Part shown: in pieces, positions 1-9,645 of the stretch | Layout: every line of letters starts with the position of its first letter | How positions within the stretch are numbered: position 1 is the stretch's first letter | Origin: Brienomyrus brachyistius | Taxonomy: Eukaryota; Chordata; Actinopteri; Osteoglossiformes; Mormyridae | DNA length: 64,000 nucleotides | Assembly: GCF_023856365.1 (NCBI RefSeq) | Contig: NW_026042446.1 | Location: 186,001 to 250,000, forward strand | Direction of reading: 5' to 3' | Translations under genes and position numbers: made by a program | The notes under the pieces: model-generated | The model's input: only the letters and a program-made list of their open reading frames with translations | What the model was told of the DNA's origin: nothing | The model's database searches: none

Positions 1-1
1 C

Positions 2-793
2 CGGTCAGGCCGTAGAAAGAAGTACAAAAAACAGAAGGGGCCATTTACCAAAAATTTACAGAAGCTGCTAACCTTCAGTGACAGCAAATTGGCAAACCCC
101 TTTGACTCAATCCAGGTGGGTGACCAGATCCCGTGTGAGGATCTCACCCAGAGTGACGACGAGGTTGCTAGCATCCTGTGTCGCACTCCATCAATTTTAG
201 AGCCTGAGCCCTGCTCACCAGCCTTCTCCTCCACTTCCTTCTTATTTCCATCACCAGTCCCATCCTCTTTTGCCTCCTCTCCATCCCCATCTTTTTTTAC
301 AGACTCTCCTCCTCCGTCACCATGTGTAGTCTCACCTGTAAGCCCAGCTCCACACCCATCTTCAGCTCCAGCCATGGTTCATCCCACCCCTCTGTATCAG
401 GTTCCAGCGCAGGCTGCAGCCCCCTCATCTGAGCTGGTTACGGGTCCGAAACCCCCACTTATGTCCCCTTCTATTGTTTTTGAAAAAATGGAAAGATTCA
501 ATAAGTTCCATAACTTTTATCTATGCAACTACTCAGCCATGACCTACGATGCCAAGTGCCTTGCTCATTACTGGTGTAATCAGTTTTGGAACGATTTTCA
601 GCATGCAGTGTACATCTGCAAGCAGGGGAGGAATCAAAATTCAGGGGGTCACTATTCATATGGTGATAATGAGGGTGCCCAAGCTGAGCTGATGTTTCCT
701 GATGAGGCGCTGGATCAGCTGTGTGCCATTCCCGGGGTCCTGGAGATGGCTGTGGAGATGGGCTATCAGTGTGATGTAAATAGTTTTTCATAG
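2..793 (+). CDS. Unrecognised array gene, type I copy, main (3') coding exon, cut by the left window edge (U0)
   Basis: I do not recognise this family. The frame matching the other copies is open from base 2 to the TAG at 791-793, so the apparent start near base 89 is not the true start; the exon begins left of the window. Seen in order: a Lys/Arg-rich tract (2-60), an acidic DLTQSDDEV motif, a Pro/Ser-rich linker (about 190-460), and a C-terminal domain (about 480-793) containing YWCNQFWNDF. Compared with the copies ending at 11117, 38593, 48925 and 59255 this is a second type: a 15-nt in-frame insertion (about 92-106, five codons, DSKLA), Glu instead of Val before DLTQ, and substitutions in the C-terminal domain (for example KFHNF for KMHNF, FPDEALDQLCA for FDDEALDQLSA). 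No frameshift or stop is seen, so it looks intact in what is visible. Confidence 0.75.
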   Translation, partial: RSGRRKKYKKQKGPFTKNLQKLLTFSDSKLANPFDSIQVGDQIPCEDLTQSDDEVASILCRTPSILEPEPCSPAFSSTSFLFPSPVPSSFASSPSPSFFTDSPPPSPCVVSPVSPAPHPSSAPAMVHPTPLYQVPAQAAAPSSELVTGPKPPLMSPSIVFEKMERFNKFHNFYLCNYSAMTYDAKCLAHYWCNQFWNDFQHAVYICKQGRNQNSGGHYSYGDNEGAQAELMFPDEALDQLCAIPGVLEMAVEMGYQCDVNSFS

Positions 794-1110
794 AACCTGT
801 AAATAATTAGGTGAGACATCTCACAAGTACTTAGGATAATATAAGATTAAGGTAGTTTAACCTTATCTTAACTAATCCTAAGATTGTATGATATAAGATT
901 ACATAGGATAAGACTAAGAATAGGTTAAGATAAGGTTGTATATAATGTAAGATAACATAGAATAAGATAAGACTAAGATAGGATAAGTTAAGATTAAAGT
1001 AAGATAGTATGACATAAGATTACATAGGATAAGATAAGAATAGGTTAAGATAAGACTTCTTATTCTTGTTTTTCTATTAAATAAATATGGATTATTTTGC
1101 GTATGGTTTG
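794..1110 (+). other. 3' UTR of the U0 gene, with degenerate AAGATAAG repeat
   Basis: The stop codon is followed by about 220 bp (835-1056) of loosely repeated AAGATAAG / TTAAGATAAG / ACATAGGATAAG words, then a poly(A) signal and a GT-rich stretch (GGTTTGTGTCTGTGAGG) typical of a cleavage downstream element. Bases 842-871 can fold as a short hairpin: AAGATTAAGGT, a 6-base loop, ACCTTATCTT. UTR status is inferred from position and the poly(A) signal. Confidence 0.55.
1080..1085 (+). terminator. Poly(A) signal AATAAA
   Basis: Canonical AATAAA 287 bp after the stop codon, followed within 20-45 bp by GT-rich sequence. The same signal is kept after every gene copy. Confidence 0.6.
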
Positions 1111-2334
1111 TGTCTGTGAGGTTATTTAAAATATTGTGAAGTTTGACACAAAATTTGATTAGTTTAAATAATGATTGGTTAAACTGATGTACATGTAGAG
1201 AATTGTAGTGGTCTTGCTATTGAATTAAAGGACTCTTCAGATCTCAAGTGCAGTGCAAAAAGTATAGAGGGGTAATTCATTAAATGCTGCACGCACAGGG
1301 ACATTTTTTTGGTGTTAAATCCAAATTGCATGACCATTCTACTGCAAATACAGGCCTTTAAGTTTAAAGGTGCCATGGAACTCTACTTTGAAAGCTTGTG
1401 AAACAGCAAAAAAGTTGTTGTTTCTTTGTTTTCTGCACATGCGTCCACCAACCGGAAGGAGCCAGAGAGTGGCATTAAGAGTCTGCAGCTGTGTATTATT
1501 GCAACAGTAGACTAAGCTAATTTCCTAGATCCTTAAATTTGCAAGCACTCATTTGAAGAGACAATGAACCTTTACCATATGTAAACTTAATCAACTTAAA
1601 ACACATAAAAGACATTCTCCTTCACCTTCTCCCTTATACTACAAGCCTTCCATTTCAGTTTAGCTGATTTTTAACACAGCTGACTTCTCCACTTGTAATG
1701 AATCCTGCATATGTGACAAACCACGATACGCCACTGCCTGGTCATGCCTGTGAAGTTAACTAGAATGTCACTAGCAGGCTGGCAAATTAATCCACAAGTT
1801 GTAGAGTACAGCACTGCTGCTTGCTAATTGCTTTATTTTTCCCGCCTATAATGACATTCAGTGAGGAATATTTGATAGCGTACTTTCCTGCATACTTTGT
1901 CAATTTGCACCAGGCACCAACGCAGCTTCTCCCCTTGGTTTACTAGTCATGGGAAAACAATGTTCGCGGTGAGCAAGCTGGGCCCAACAGGGTGTGTCAC
2001 GTGACTTACTTGCATCTTGCCACAGGCAGTGATGGGCTATATTAAAATGTCTGTAAGCCTAGTGATAAAGGTCCTTAAAATGACAGAAAGCAAACTAATA
2101 AATAAAACTACACATTTTTGTTAATACTTTCAAATGCGTCAGACACATACAGTAAGATCTCTCAAAGTATTTTCTGACATTTTTTTTCCCGCCCACTAAA
2201 ATACAAATCAGAAAATGCTCAGAAGCAATTACACATGTATTCTAAATACGTTGAACTACATCCACACTAGGGAAACTTAAAATATTATCTTGACAGTTGG
2301 TTAAAACCAGGCACAACTTGAGGAATAATGGAAC
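1111..2334. other. Intergenic spacer, 5' part of U1
   Basis: I see no supported gene. The stretch is AT-rich with short non-conserved ORFs. The one site of note is a 10-bp palindrome GTCACGTGAC at 1996-2005, which contains a CACGTG E-box. Corresponding spacers start near 12040, 28420, 38910, 49240 and 59570 in U2, U4, U5, U6 and U7. Confidence 0.5.
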
Positions 2335-2547
2335 TCAAAATGGGCTGGGATATCCCTGATCTGTCTGCCAGTTCCTTTCGGTATGTTCCGCGACAAATTC
2401 ATCGTTCAGTTCTACCAGAATCACTCTTGGCACTCTGAAAGAGCGGATAAGCCACAAATCATCACTGGGAAGATAATCATTGTCATCTCTAAATACTCCC
2501 TCCCTTAATATTTGGGCACAATGTCCTCTGCCATAATCAAGCTGCAT
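2335..2547 (-). pseudogene. Harbinger/PIF-like transposase N-terminal scrap (U1)
   Basis: A 70-codon minus-strand frame contains REGVFRDDNDYLPSDDLW followed by RSFRVPRVILVELNDEF. The order FRDR-x-D/N-P-L, an acidic D-D-L, RxFRxPRxxILxL resembles the N-terminal part of vertebrate Harbinger/PIF transposases (HARBI1-like). No catalytic DDE region follows, so this would be a decayed or deleted internal fragment. The family call is from memory of the motif pattern and needs a profile search; the alternative is a chance ORF. Confidence 0.4.
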
Positions 2548-2767
2548 GTTATGGATTTTTACACTGATGGTTCACACTCTTCCCCAATCAGGAACCGTGG
2601 GTTGACAGATTGATCCGCGCTGCAGTGAACGCCCAGACCACCGCTTATAATGCTGGTCTCAACACTGGACTTTCTACTACGGCGCTGTGGAGAGCATCCC
2701 GACTCAGAACATTACTTCCTGATTTGGGAATAGCTGTGTTCAGGATCGAAAAGCCTGCAATTATTTA

Positions 2768-3494
2768 AATCTGATTTTAGGAAAACTTGTCATGGTATAA
2801 AAAGCACACCACCAAATGCATGAAATCTGAGTAAAATGTTTACCTTTTTAACGCAACCATAATAGAGGGGTCTGCATTTGCATTTATCACAGTCCCTGTA
2901 ACAATCTAACATCATAGCACCACAACTATTGCGGATTCAGCCAACGGTGGCAACGTTACTAGCCAGCAGCGTTGTGCAGGTTACTGGAAATTACTAGTTA
3001 TCAATTACTGCATATAAAAGTACTTATAACGAGGGTGGGACTGGGCCATGAGTCTGCGAGGAGTTTCGACGTGTGGTGGGTGCGGCAAGGGGCAGCATCA
3101 GCGCATGCTCCCCCAGCTTGACCTAACCTGTATATATATATATATATGTATATATATAGCCTGATAAAGGAAGATAAGAGTGGGCTAAAGGTTGCATATT
3201 GATCACTTTAACATCGCGCCAACATCGGGGGAATATGGAATCAAATGATCGGTGGCGATGTTTCTGCAACACAGAGATGTTTGCTGATGGGTTTTCAAGC
3301 ATCGCGGAGATATAGTGCCAATGCATGTGTGCTCTCTGGCTAGTTATATTATTTCAGCGTTGCAGCCATGACAGTGCCAGACAATACAACCGTCTAATTG
3401 TATCTGTCAGCGTACCTACAATATCACACATTCATCACGCCACGGTGAGGTCGGATGGCGTTACATCATAAACAGGAAATTAGGGGAACATGCT
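2768..3494. repeat. Segment A of an intra-unit direct duplication (U1)
   Basis: This region and 4487-5048 are clearly homologous over their length, beginning with AATCTGAT...AGGAAAACTTGTCA and ending with ACATCATAAAC(A/G)GGAAATTA...GGGAACATGCT. Segment A carries about 155 bp more, including the (TA)n tract at 3131-3158 and a second short repeat of the CGGTGGCGATG region. The equivalent in U2 is 13694-14422. Segment A contains only the left part of the hAT-like element annotated in segment B. Confidence 0.75.
3131..3158. repeat. (TA)n microsatellite interrupted by one G (U1)
   Basis: 28 bp of TA dinucleotides with a single TG. The length varies between units: 28 bp in U1, U4 (30437-30464), U6 (51264-51291) and U7 (61592-61619); 30 bp in U2 (14057-14086) and U5 (40932-40961). 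This makes it a convenient unit-level marker. Confidence 0.9.
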
Positions 3495-4486
3495 AACACT
3501 GATATCTCTTCAAGCCATCATTAGTGGCTCCCTCATCTGGCCTCAGAAGTGGTTGCATCCCAGAGCCACCTGCTGGTCTTGGTGGCACTTCAGTGTTTGC
3601 CTGTAGAGGAGATGCTCAGTGGCAGTGATGGTGGGAGTCCCAGATGAGACAAGATGAGCACAGAGCTGTCCAGCCCATTGTTGCCAAAGGTCACATTCTA
3701 CCAGAATGCCCTGACACTAACTTCCAAACATCCCACGGACCCCAGCTATCCCCTGTAGGGAAACTGAATAAGAAGCCTTTACCCTGGGCAGAAAATGCAT
3801 TGTTTGTACAGTACGTCTTAGTGACAGAGTACCAATTTCAGAGGGCATTTTGTTGAAAAACATGCAGTGAAATATCTAATAACGATATCGGAACATTCAA
3901 ACACAGCATACAATACAGTTTGCAAATGTAAACAGTTTTATTTAAAAGGACAGTTTAATTTCAGAGCCAATGGCCGTGTGACCAAAAACATTTGAATCAT
4001 TATTATTCTCTTAGTAAAATGAAAAGCAGAAAACATTCCTGGAGCCTTCAATTTAGCGTGCACAGTGCCCTCTACAGGATTCTGTCGAAACAGCATCCCC
4101 GTCAGCCTCGTTCGCAGAACGTAGGAGTTCTTTTCCCAGCGTACCCTTTTCTTTATAAATCCCAAAATCTCCTTACAAATGTAAGTATGAATGTTTGTCA
4201 TCTTTTTCGGTCACACGAAGCCTTTATAAATGAGATTCCCCCATTAATGCGTTTACATGGCTATGCTCTGTAACTGCGCCATTAAAAACACATGAAAACA
4301 TCTTAATTGCGTCAAGGCACGTAAACGTAGTCACATGACAAAAGATAACTTCGTGACTTAGCAAAGTGCAGGTTCTTCGTTTCCTCTGTGTGGACCATAG
4401 AGCTGTGTATCCGAGTCTGACGACCCGCCACGTTTTAAGATACAGAGAATACACGTCAATATGCTGCTATATTTTGGAATTTTTTT
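3495..4486. other. Spacer between the two duplicated segments (U1)
   Basis: No gene supported. Short ORFs on both strands overlap each other and have no recognisable motif. The stretch includes the CTCF-like motif at 4064-4078. Confidence 0.45.
4064..4078 (-). promoter_or_regulatory. CTCF-like motif (U1)
   Basis: The minus strand reads CCTGTAGAGGGCACT, which fits the CTCF core CCASYAGRKGGCRST at all but one position. Same site in U2 14992-15006, U3 25381-25395, U4 31370-31384, U5 41867-41881, U6 52197-52211 and U7 62525-62539. It is kept even in the diverged half of U3. Motif match only; occupancy is unknown. Confidence 0.4.
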
Positions 4487-5048
4487 AATCTGATCTCAGG
4501 AAAACTTGTCAAGGTATAAAAAGCACACCGCCATGAAATCTGAGTACAAATGTTTGCTTTTTTTTTTTAACGCAACCATAATAGAGGGGTCTGCATTTAT
4601 CACAGTCCCTGTAACAATCTAACATCATAGCACCATAACTACTGCGGATTCAGCCAACGGCGGCAACGTCACTAGTCAGCAGTGTTGTGCAGGTTACTGG
4701 AAATTACTACTCATCAATTACCGCATATAAATGTACTTTTAATACGGGTGGGATTGGACCATGTGTCTGCCAGGAGTTTCGACGTGTGGTGGGTGCAAAT
4801 GGTCGGTGGCGATGTTTCTGCAACACAGAGATGTTTGCTGATGGGTTTTCAAGCATCGCGGAGACATAGTGCCAATGCATGTGTGCTCTCTGGCTAGTTA
4901 TATTATTTCAGTGTTGCAGCTATGACAGTGCCAGACAATACAACCGTCTAATTGTATCTATCAGCGTACCTACAATACCACCCATTCATTGCGCCATGGT
5001 GAGGTCGGGTGGCGTTACATCATAAACGGGAAATTAAGGGAACATGCT
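4487..5048. repeat. Segment B of the intra-unit direct duplication (U1)
   Basis: Partner of 2768-3494, lacking its (TA)n-containing 155 bp. Near-identical equivalents occur in every unit, including U3, where close identity to the other units begins at the left edge of this segment (about 25785). Confidence 0.75.
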
Positions 5049-5197
5049 GCCTTTATCCATTAATATTTTCACGCAAGACAAAGGTAAAGAGTGCATTTAA
5101 ATTTCAGCACCTTCCGTGTTTTTTAATGGCAATTAGTTACATTACTCCTTACAGACAAGAGTAGTGGGATTATAGTAACGCCTTACTACCAACACTG
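4680..5197. mobile_element. hAT-like non-autonomous element (MITE), U1
   Basis: The left end CAGTGTTG and right end CAACACTG form an 8-bp perfect inverted terminus, followed inside by GTTAC/GTAAC-rich subterminal sequence (GCAGGTTACTGGAAATTAC on the left, TAGTAACGCCTTACTACC on the right), the usual look of fish hAT MITEs. The flanks CTAGTCAG and CTAGGCTT share CTAG but are not a clean 8-bp target duplication, so the exact ends are uncertain. No transposase is encoded. Confidence 0.5.
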
Positions 5198-5640
5198 CTA
5201 GGCTTGCTAATGCTAACGTTAGCAGTACAGCCTTATGCTACTTCCTCTCGCAAGATAAGATAGCGTTACTGTCACTGTGCAAATACAATGAGATGTCTTT
5301 GGAGCAAGGCTGTCGACGCCATGTTAAGGATAAAAGTACAAGTAAAATACAATATAAAATCAAAGAAACATACACCAACAGTAAAGAAGAACAAGGATGC
5401 GTAAAATACTGGTACCGGAAGCAAATAAACCAATAAAACACAGTCAGAGGAACACTGGAGAGTTCGGAGCAGCTGCGAATGTGCCGCCATCATTGTTCAG
5501 AATTCTTCACTTTGCGTTGCTACAGTGGAAGAGTGAAATGGCTGAAGATGGATTACAGAATTTTCCAAGTGTGCTAAACATTCAGTTGTAAATAAAAACC
5601 AGTGTGAGATAAGAACGTCTCCTCGCCATTTCCTTCTATT
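5198..5640. other. Spacer upstream of the promoter region (U1)
   Basis: Starts with the palindrome-rich GCTAATGCTAACGTTAGCAG just right of the hAT-like end. Overlapping short ORFs on both strands show no recognisable domain. In U3 and U4 a 167-169 bp segment lies at the position equivalent to 5563 of U1; it is absent here. Confidence 0.4.
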
Positions 5641-5739
5641 CTGATTGAATGGGTCGCTTAACGATCGCTGTGAATTCTGGGAGTCTGTGGAACGTCACGT
5701 CTGCAGCTCTCGCGTTACTTGCTGCCAGGAAGGAATTCT

Positions 5740-5845
5740 ATTTAAATACTTCAATACATTTTATTTATAACATTTTCTGTTTTTAGGCGTGTCTTCTAAA
5801 TTTACGGTGCTTCTATTATCTTTCCGCGCTTTTGTCAATATATAT
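5740..5845 (+). promoter_or_regulatory. Candidate promoter of the U1 gene
   Basis: Two TATA-like boxes precede the first coding exon: TATTTAAA at 5740-5747 and ATATATAT at 5838-5845. A TGACGT half CRE lies on the minus strand about 5692-5697. The ATG at 6021 lies 175 bp after the second box, leaving room for a short 5' UTR. Position-based inference. Equivalent second boxes: 16767 (U2), 33311 (U4), 43643 (U5), 53972 (U6). Confidence 0.35.
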
Positions 5846-6020
5846 CGTGTGTCTGGTCATTTGATTAAAGTGCTTGAAGACTTTGCCACGCGCTGACACT
5901 AACCGACCACCATATCTTAGCAACCGCATCATAACAATTCTAATTCCGTTTCGAGTTTTGATTCAAACATTCAAAGCAGCTCAGATTTGCACTTTCCCAG
6001 CAAAAGACAAGACGCGAAAG

Positions 6021-6123
6021 ATGTCTGCCTTCCTCTACCTGCGGAGAATCGACTGGCTCCTGCCAAATGACGCCGTCAGTGTCCGCATTGCTCCGGAAGA
6101 CATCCCCGGTTCAGTCAGCCATG
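6021..6123 (+). CDS. Array gene, predicted coding exon 1 (U1)
   Basis: The ATG at 6021 sits in GCGAAAGATGT, with a purine at -3. It opens 34 codons plus one base (MSAFLYLRRIDWLLPNDAVS...), ending in CATG followed by GTAAGA, a strong splice donor at 6124. Base composition rises towards GC relative to flanking DNA, as expected for coding sequence. The exon leaves phase 1 (one G), which matches both the candidate microexon at 9646 and the main exon at 10186. The frame is also open upstream of the ATG, so the start is chosen by context. I recognise no domain. Here residue 5 is Leu; the other units have Ile. Splicing is predicted from sequence only. Confidence 0.55.
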
Positions 6124-6334
6124 GTAAGAACGGCAAAATGATGCCTAGAATATCTCAGCACTCGAAGAATGAAAGTCAGAACAGGCTTGGCTGGTCTTGT
6201 TGAATCTTGCAGTCTGTGATAACTATCTTATTTTGGAACTACGTGTCTTAGGATACTAAATAATAAAATGGTTCACCTTTAGCCCAACGGTGATTTGTTA
6301 CCATGAAGCAGTAAAAATACGGGGCTCTTTTCAG

Positions 6335-6417
6335 CATGTCTGCTGTACTGCACAATGAAATCCGTAAAATCTGTGGCTGTGATGTGTTTGAACATAACAG
6401 GAAAGCGACGTCAAATG
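6335..6417 (+). CDS. Possible alternative (first or cassette) exon (U1)
   Basis: A pyrimidine-rich acceptor (GGGCTCTTTTCAG) and a donor (ATGGTAAGG) bracket 83 bp. Starting at the internal ATG (6336), the frame MSAVLHNEIRKICGCDVFEH... leaves phase 1 and could join the microexon or main exon; it can also join an acceptor at 6535 and run to TAA at 6660, giving a small protein of about 68 aa. Spliced directly after exon 1 it would use another frame and not continue in the main gene. Equivalents: 17264-17346 (U2), 33808-33890 (U4), 44140-44222 (U5). It may simply be cryptic. Confidence 0.3.
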
Positions 6418-7866
6418 GTAAGGTAACAGGTGAACATGTCCCACATTGGCAAAAGCCAGCCAACGGGAGTAACCCCCCTCCTTCTGGGGGTGTGCCTAAA
6501 TTCTCGTCTGAACGCGCTCATTTATTCACTTGCAGGGTGTTGCCATGAGATGGCGCTTTCTTTACAAAAACACATTTTAGTTGTGGTCACAAGTTCATAC
6601 ACAAGTACAACAAGTATCAACGAGAATCTTTTGGTAGCCATTAGCAAGCTTCTGGCATAATTGATACTTTAAAGTAAACTGAAGCTACAGCCAAAGTTTT
6701 TACAACACCGGAGACAAACAGGGCTAGGTACTTGGATAGCGAGCATGCCGGTACATACTAATCCAGTGCTATGATGTCATACAGTAACGAGACAGGAACT
6801 GTTTTGAAGCTTGGCATCCTGATCAGGAGTGACAATTTGTTGTTCTAATATTCATTTATTGTTTTGCATTGTTCCTGGAATAATGTGATTGCACATTTTA
6901 TTCATCGACGTTTAATCCGTTGCATGTTATAAACTGTAAAAAGGCTAGTATTGTGTCTTTTCTTACAGTTGTTTTCAATTGCTAAGACAGGGTAGTATCT
7001 AGGGTAGCATCTCCACATGCCTGATCCATCCTTGGCATTGCTCTGGAGGAATATCCTGGCATCCAACATTCATTGTTTGATCTTGTGTCAACTGACATAA
7101 TTTCTTTGTATTATGTGTTTTTTACAATCTGTTTTAGAAAGGGTCTTGATAGTGATTTAGCAAAATGACATGTTTCAGTTTTGACTGTCTTATTAGCAGT
7201 TTTTGGGTCAGTATGTAGGTATGTGCAAATTGGCCTCTGAAAATGTAATATTGTGAGTGAGACAGGAATCCATGGCTTTTGAAGCATTTAGTCATTGATT
7301 GCATTTTGTATGAAAGCAAAGTGAAATGCTAAACAGTTTAGCCCACATAAGTAAATGTTGTGGTGACTGCATGAAGAGTTTTGAGAAAGCAACTTCAGTA
7401 TTGCAGTATTTATCTTAGCAAATGAAAAAAAAACCTGTAAAATTCACACTGCCTTTCCAAACTGATTGGTGTGAAGAGCAGTGACAGACAGTCCAGACTG
7501 ATGGGCCATTGACAGTATGCAAAGGTCTGGTGACTCCAAAGTCACTTCAAAGTTGTAACACTTTAGTAATCAAACCTCATACAATTTTCTGAATGTCTCA
7601 TTCACCTTTGTGTAGCCATCCCCTATGTCTGTAAGCTTCAGAACTCAAGCTTAGGCTAGAAATATTTATAATGTGATTTTTTACAATTTGTCAGCACCAC
7701 TGAAAATAAGTTTTTGAAAAGTGTATGTTTAAAGTAGATTTTAACAAAAAAAAAATATATATAGAATAATCACATTCTAAATGTTGACAGATTATTGGTG
7801 CTGAGTTTGTGCTGAATAAAAGCATTCGTAGCACTTTGGGATAAATGTTTTTTAGACAGGTGAAAT

Positions 7867-8845
7867 ATTTAACAGTTTTTCTGAATTGCTGAAATATTAG
7901 AAATCGTTTTGGGAACAAAACTGCCGATTGCCAAAAGTCATTTATTGAATCAGTTACTTCTTTGGCAAAACTTTAAACCATGGTCACCTAGTTAGACACA
8001 ATTTGCAGATCTCAGTCATCCTTTTTGCAAAACTCAAAACACATTCCCATTCATCAAAACACATTTTGCGCTATGGTGAACTTTGATGCAAAATAGAAAA
8101 CACAGGCCACAGAAGTTAAGCGCAGCCAGCACACAGTAGTCATTTGAACACAATGACTCAAAACTATTCACACACATTTCTAAACATTTGAGGAAGCCAA
8201 AGAGTGACTAGAACATAGAATACGTGCCATAGAAGGATAGGAGTTGCATTTTGAAGTCAAGGTACAAATGGGTCACACAGAGGATTCTTTCTGCATCACT
8301 CAACAAGGGATAGCATCGCTAGACCCAGCCCTGAGACATGGCGATGAGGCAGGATGAATATTCTTCTGTGACTCTGGCTTGGCAGTTGCACAACATTTTA
8401 CTGTAATATGCCTCTCGTTTGTTTACTTTTTGGCGTTGTTCTTTACAGTCACTTTTCTGGAGTACTGAGTATGGCAAACGTTACATATTAATTATCAGTC
8501 ATATGGTAGACGACCATCATTTTTTTTAACTATTATTATAGTCTTACGGTTTCTCATTTACATGTCAACAACAGTTTTGATTGGTACTGTTTTCATTTTT
8601 TGCTGTAGAGTGCTATGACTGTTCAGTAGTGTACCTTTACCCAACTGACGAGATGCATGGTCTGAAAACAGTGTTTGCTTTTGAGCAAAGATAATATAGT
8701 TTTGAGAAGATTGTTTGATTTTGCAAGACAAGCGTAAGGTTTTGTGAGTTTAGCTTGAATTTTAGAGTTTGTGCTTAGTGGTTTGATTACAGGAGATGAG
8801 AGATTTTAGAACATGTGTTTTAGCAATTCAGAAAAACAGTAAAAT
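7867..8845. mobile_element. Element bounded by about 29-bp inverted repeats (U1)
   Basis: The left arm (7867-7895) and right arm (8817-8845) are reverse complements at 25 of 29 positions, sharing the core GTTTTTCTGAATTGCT. The interior contains repeated words such as TTTTGCAAAACTCAAAACAC and has no transposase ORF. It is most simply a non-autonomous DNA transposon of undetermined superfamily. Exact termini and target duplication were not resolved. Confidence 0.45.
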
Positions 8846-9040
8846 GTCAAGGCCTGTCAGACTACTTTGAAAGTGGGTGAGAGGCCTCAGACTCCATAGG
8901 GTTACAGTAAATACTTGTTATGCTATGTTTCTTTTATGTTCCTCTTTTTGTGTCTGGTACTATGACAAAAAATCCCAGTCTATCTATCTAGTGCTACTTC
9001 ATTATCCCATTGTCTTTCTGCAATGTTCTCATGTACAGTA

Positions 9041-9172
9041 CTGTCAGCAAAACAGCATGATACTACCACCACCATGCTTGACCGTTGGTTCAGTGTTCTT
9101 AGGTTAAGAAAACACCCTCACCTTGATCCCCTGCAAACATATCTCTTTTCATTGTGGCCAAGCAGAGAAGTT
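9041..9172 (-). mobile_element. Tc1/mariner transposase fragment (U1)
   Basis: The minus strand encodes PKNTEPTVKHGGGSIM, the hallmark stretch of Tc1 transposases just before the second catalytic aspartate region. Upstream minus-strand sequence also follows the Tc1 nucleotide pattern (about 9120-9172). Only about 130 bp survive, with no terminal repeats, so it is a dead relic inside intron 1. Confidence 0.75.
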
Positions 9173-9454
9173 TATGACAGATTCACACGTCATCGTGACT
9201 GCCCCCAGCCCTCCTGTGAATGTGCAGCCATCAGCAGCCTTTCAGACTGTTAGCCAGAAGGAAAGACAGAACAGACTAAGGAATGCGTCCGTTTTATTCA
9301 AGCACAGTACAGAACCATAAGCATTTTTATTTTTCATTTTCCACTCTGTCCACCTTTATTCTCCACAAGCAACCGTATTACTTTGTTTAGGCCTGTAATT
9401 ATTGTATTGCACACATCTTGGGTCCGCCTTATCTCCAAAAGGTGAAGTAAAATA

Positions 9455-9598
9455 CAAAATTCTAATTTCATCAATAAACTGACTAAAACACATTTTGCTA
9501 GTTTTAGGCCATCTTTGCCTCACAACAGAAACAATTTCTTACATTTCTCAGGCCATCTATTGCAGTGTAGTCAGTTTATTAATGAAATTGGAATTTTG
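9455..9598. repeat. Long hairpin: 30-bp arms, 84-bp loop (U1)
   Basis: Arm 9455-9484 (CAAAATTCTAATTTCATCAA...) and arm 9569-9598 are reverse complements with 2 mismatches in 30. It lies 47 bp upstream of the candidate microexon. It could be a MITE remnant or an RNA stem in the pre-mRNA that brings the microexon acceptor into a particular fold. Confidence 0.7.
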
Positions 9599-9645
9599 TC
9601 TAAATATAAGAAAATTATACTTCCTTAGATTTTCATTTTCTGCAG

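Larger units (their letters stand above)
6124..9645 (+). other. Predicted intron 1 of the U1 gene
   Basis: A GT...AG interval of 3.5 kb between exon 1 and the microexon candidate. It holds the alternative exon, an inverted-repeat-bounded element, a Tc1 scrap and a hairpin, annotated separately. Bases 6661-7866 show nothing I can identify beyond AT-rich sequence with an A run near 7749-7757 and short ORFs. Confidence 0.45.

Noticed and set aside
89..93. Start codon for the U0 gene at 89
   Set aside because: That position is a TTG inside the in-frame 15-nt insertion region; the frame is open further upstream to base 2 and matches the basic tract of the other copies.
2605..2768. Open frame after CCCCAATCAG reading EPWVDRLIRAAVNAQTTAYN...
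   Set aside because: Looks exon-like at first (AG acceptor, about 55 open codons), but has no donor or start and no family match that I can recall. It may be an old transposon scrap.
3992..4273. 93-codon ORF with an overlapping 87-codon antisense ORF
   Set aside because: Neither strand shows motifs, both vary in the diverged U3 copy (frame broken near 25500), as expected for non-coding DNA.
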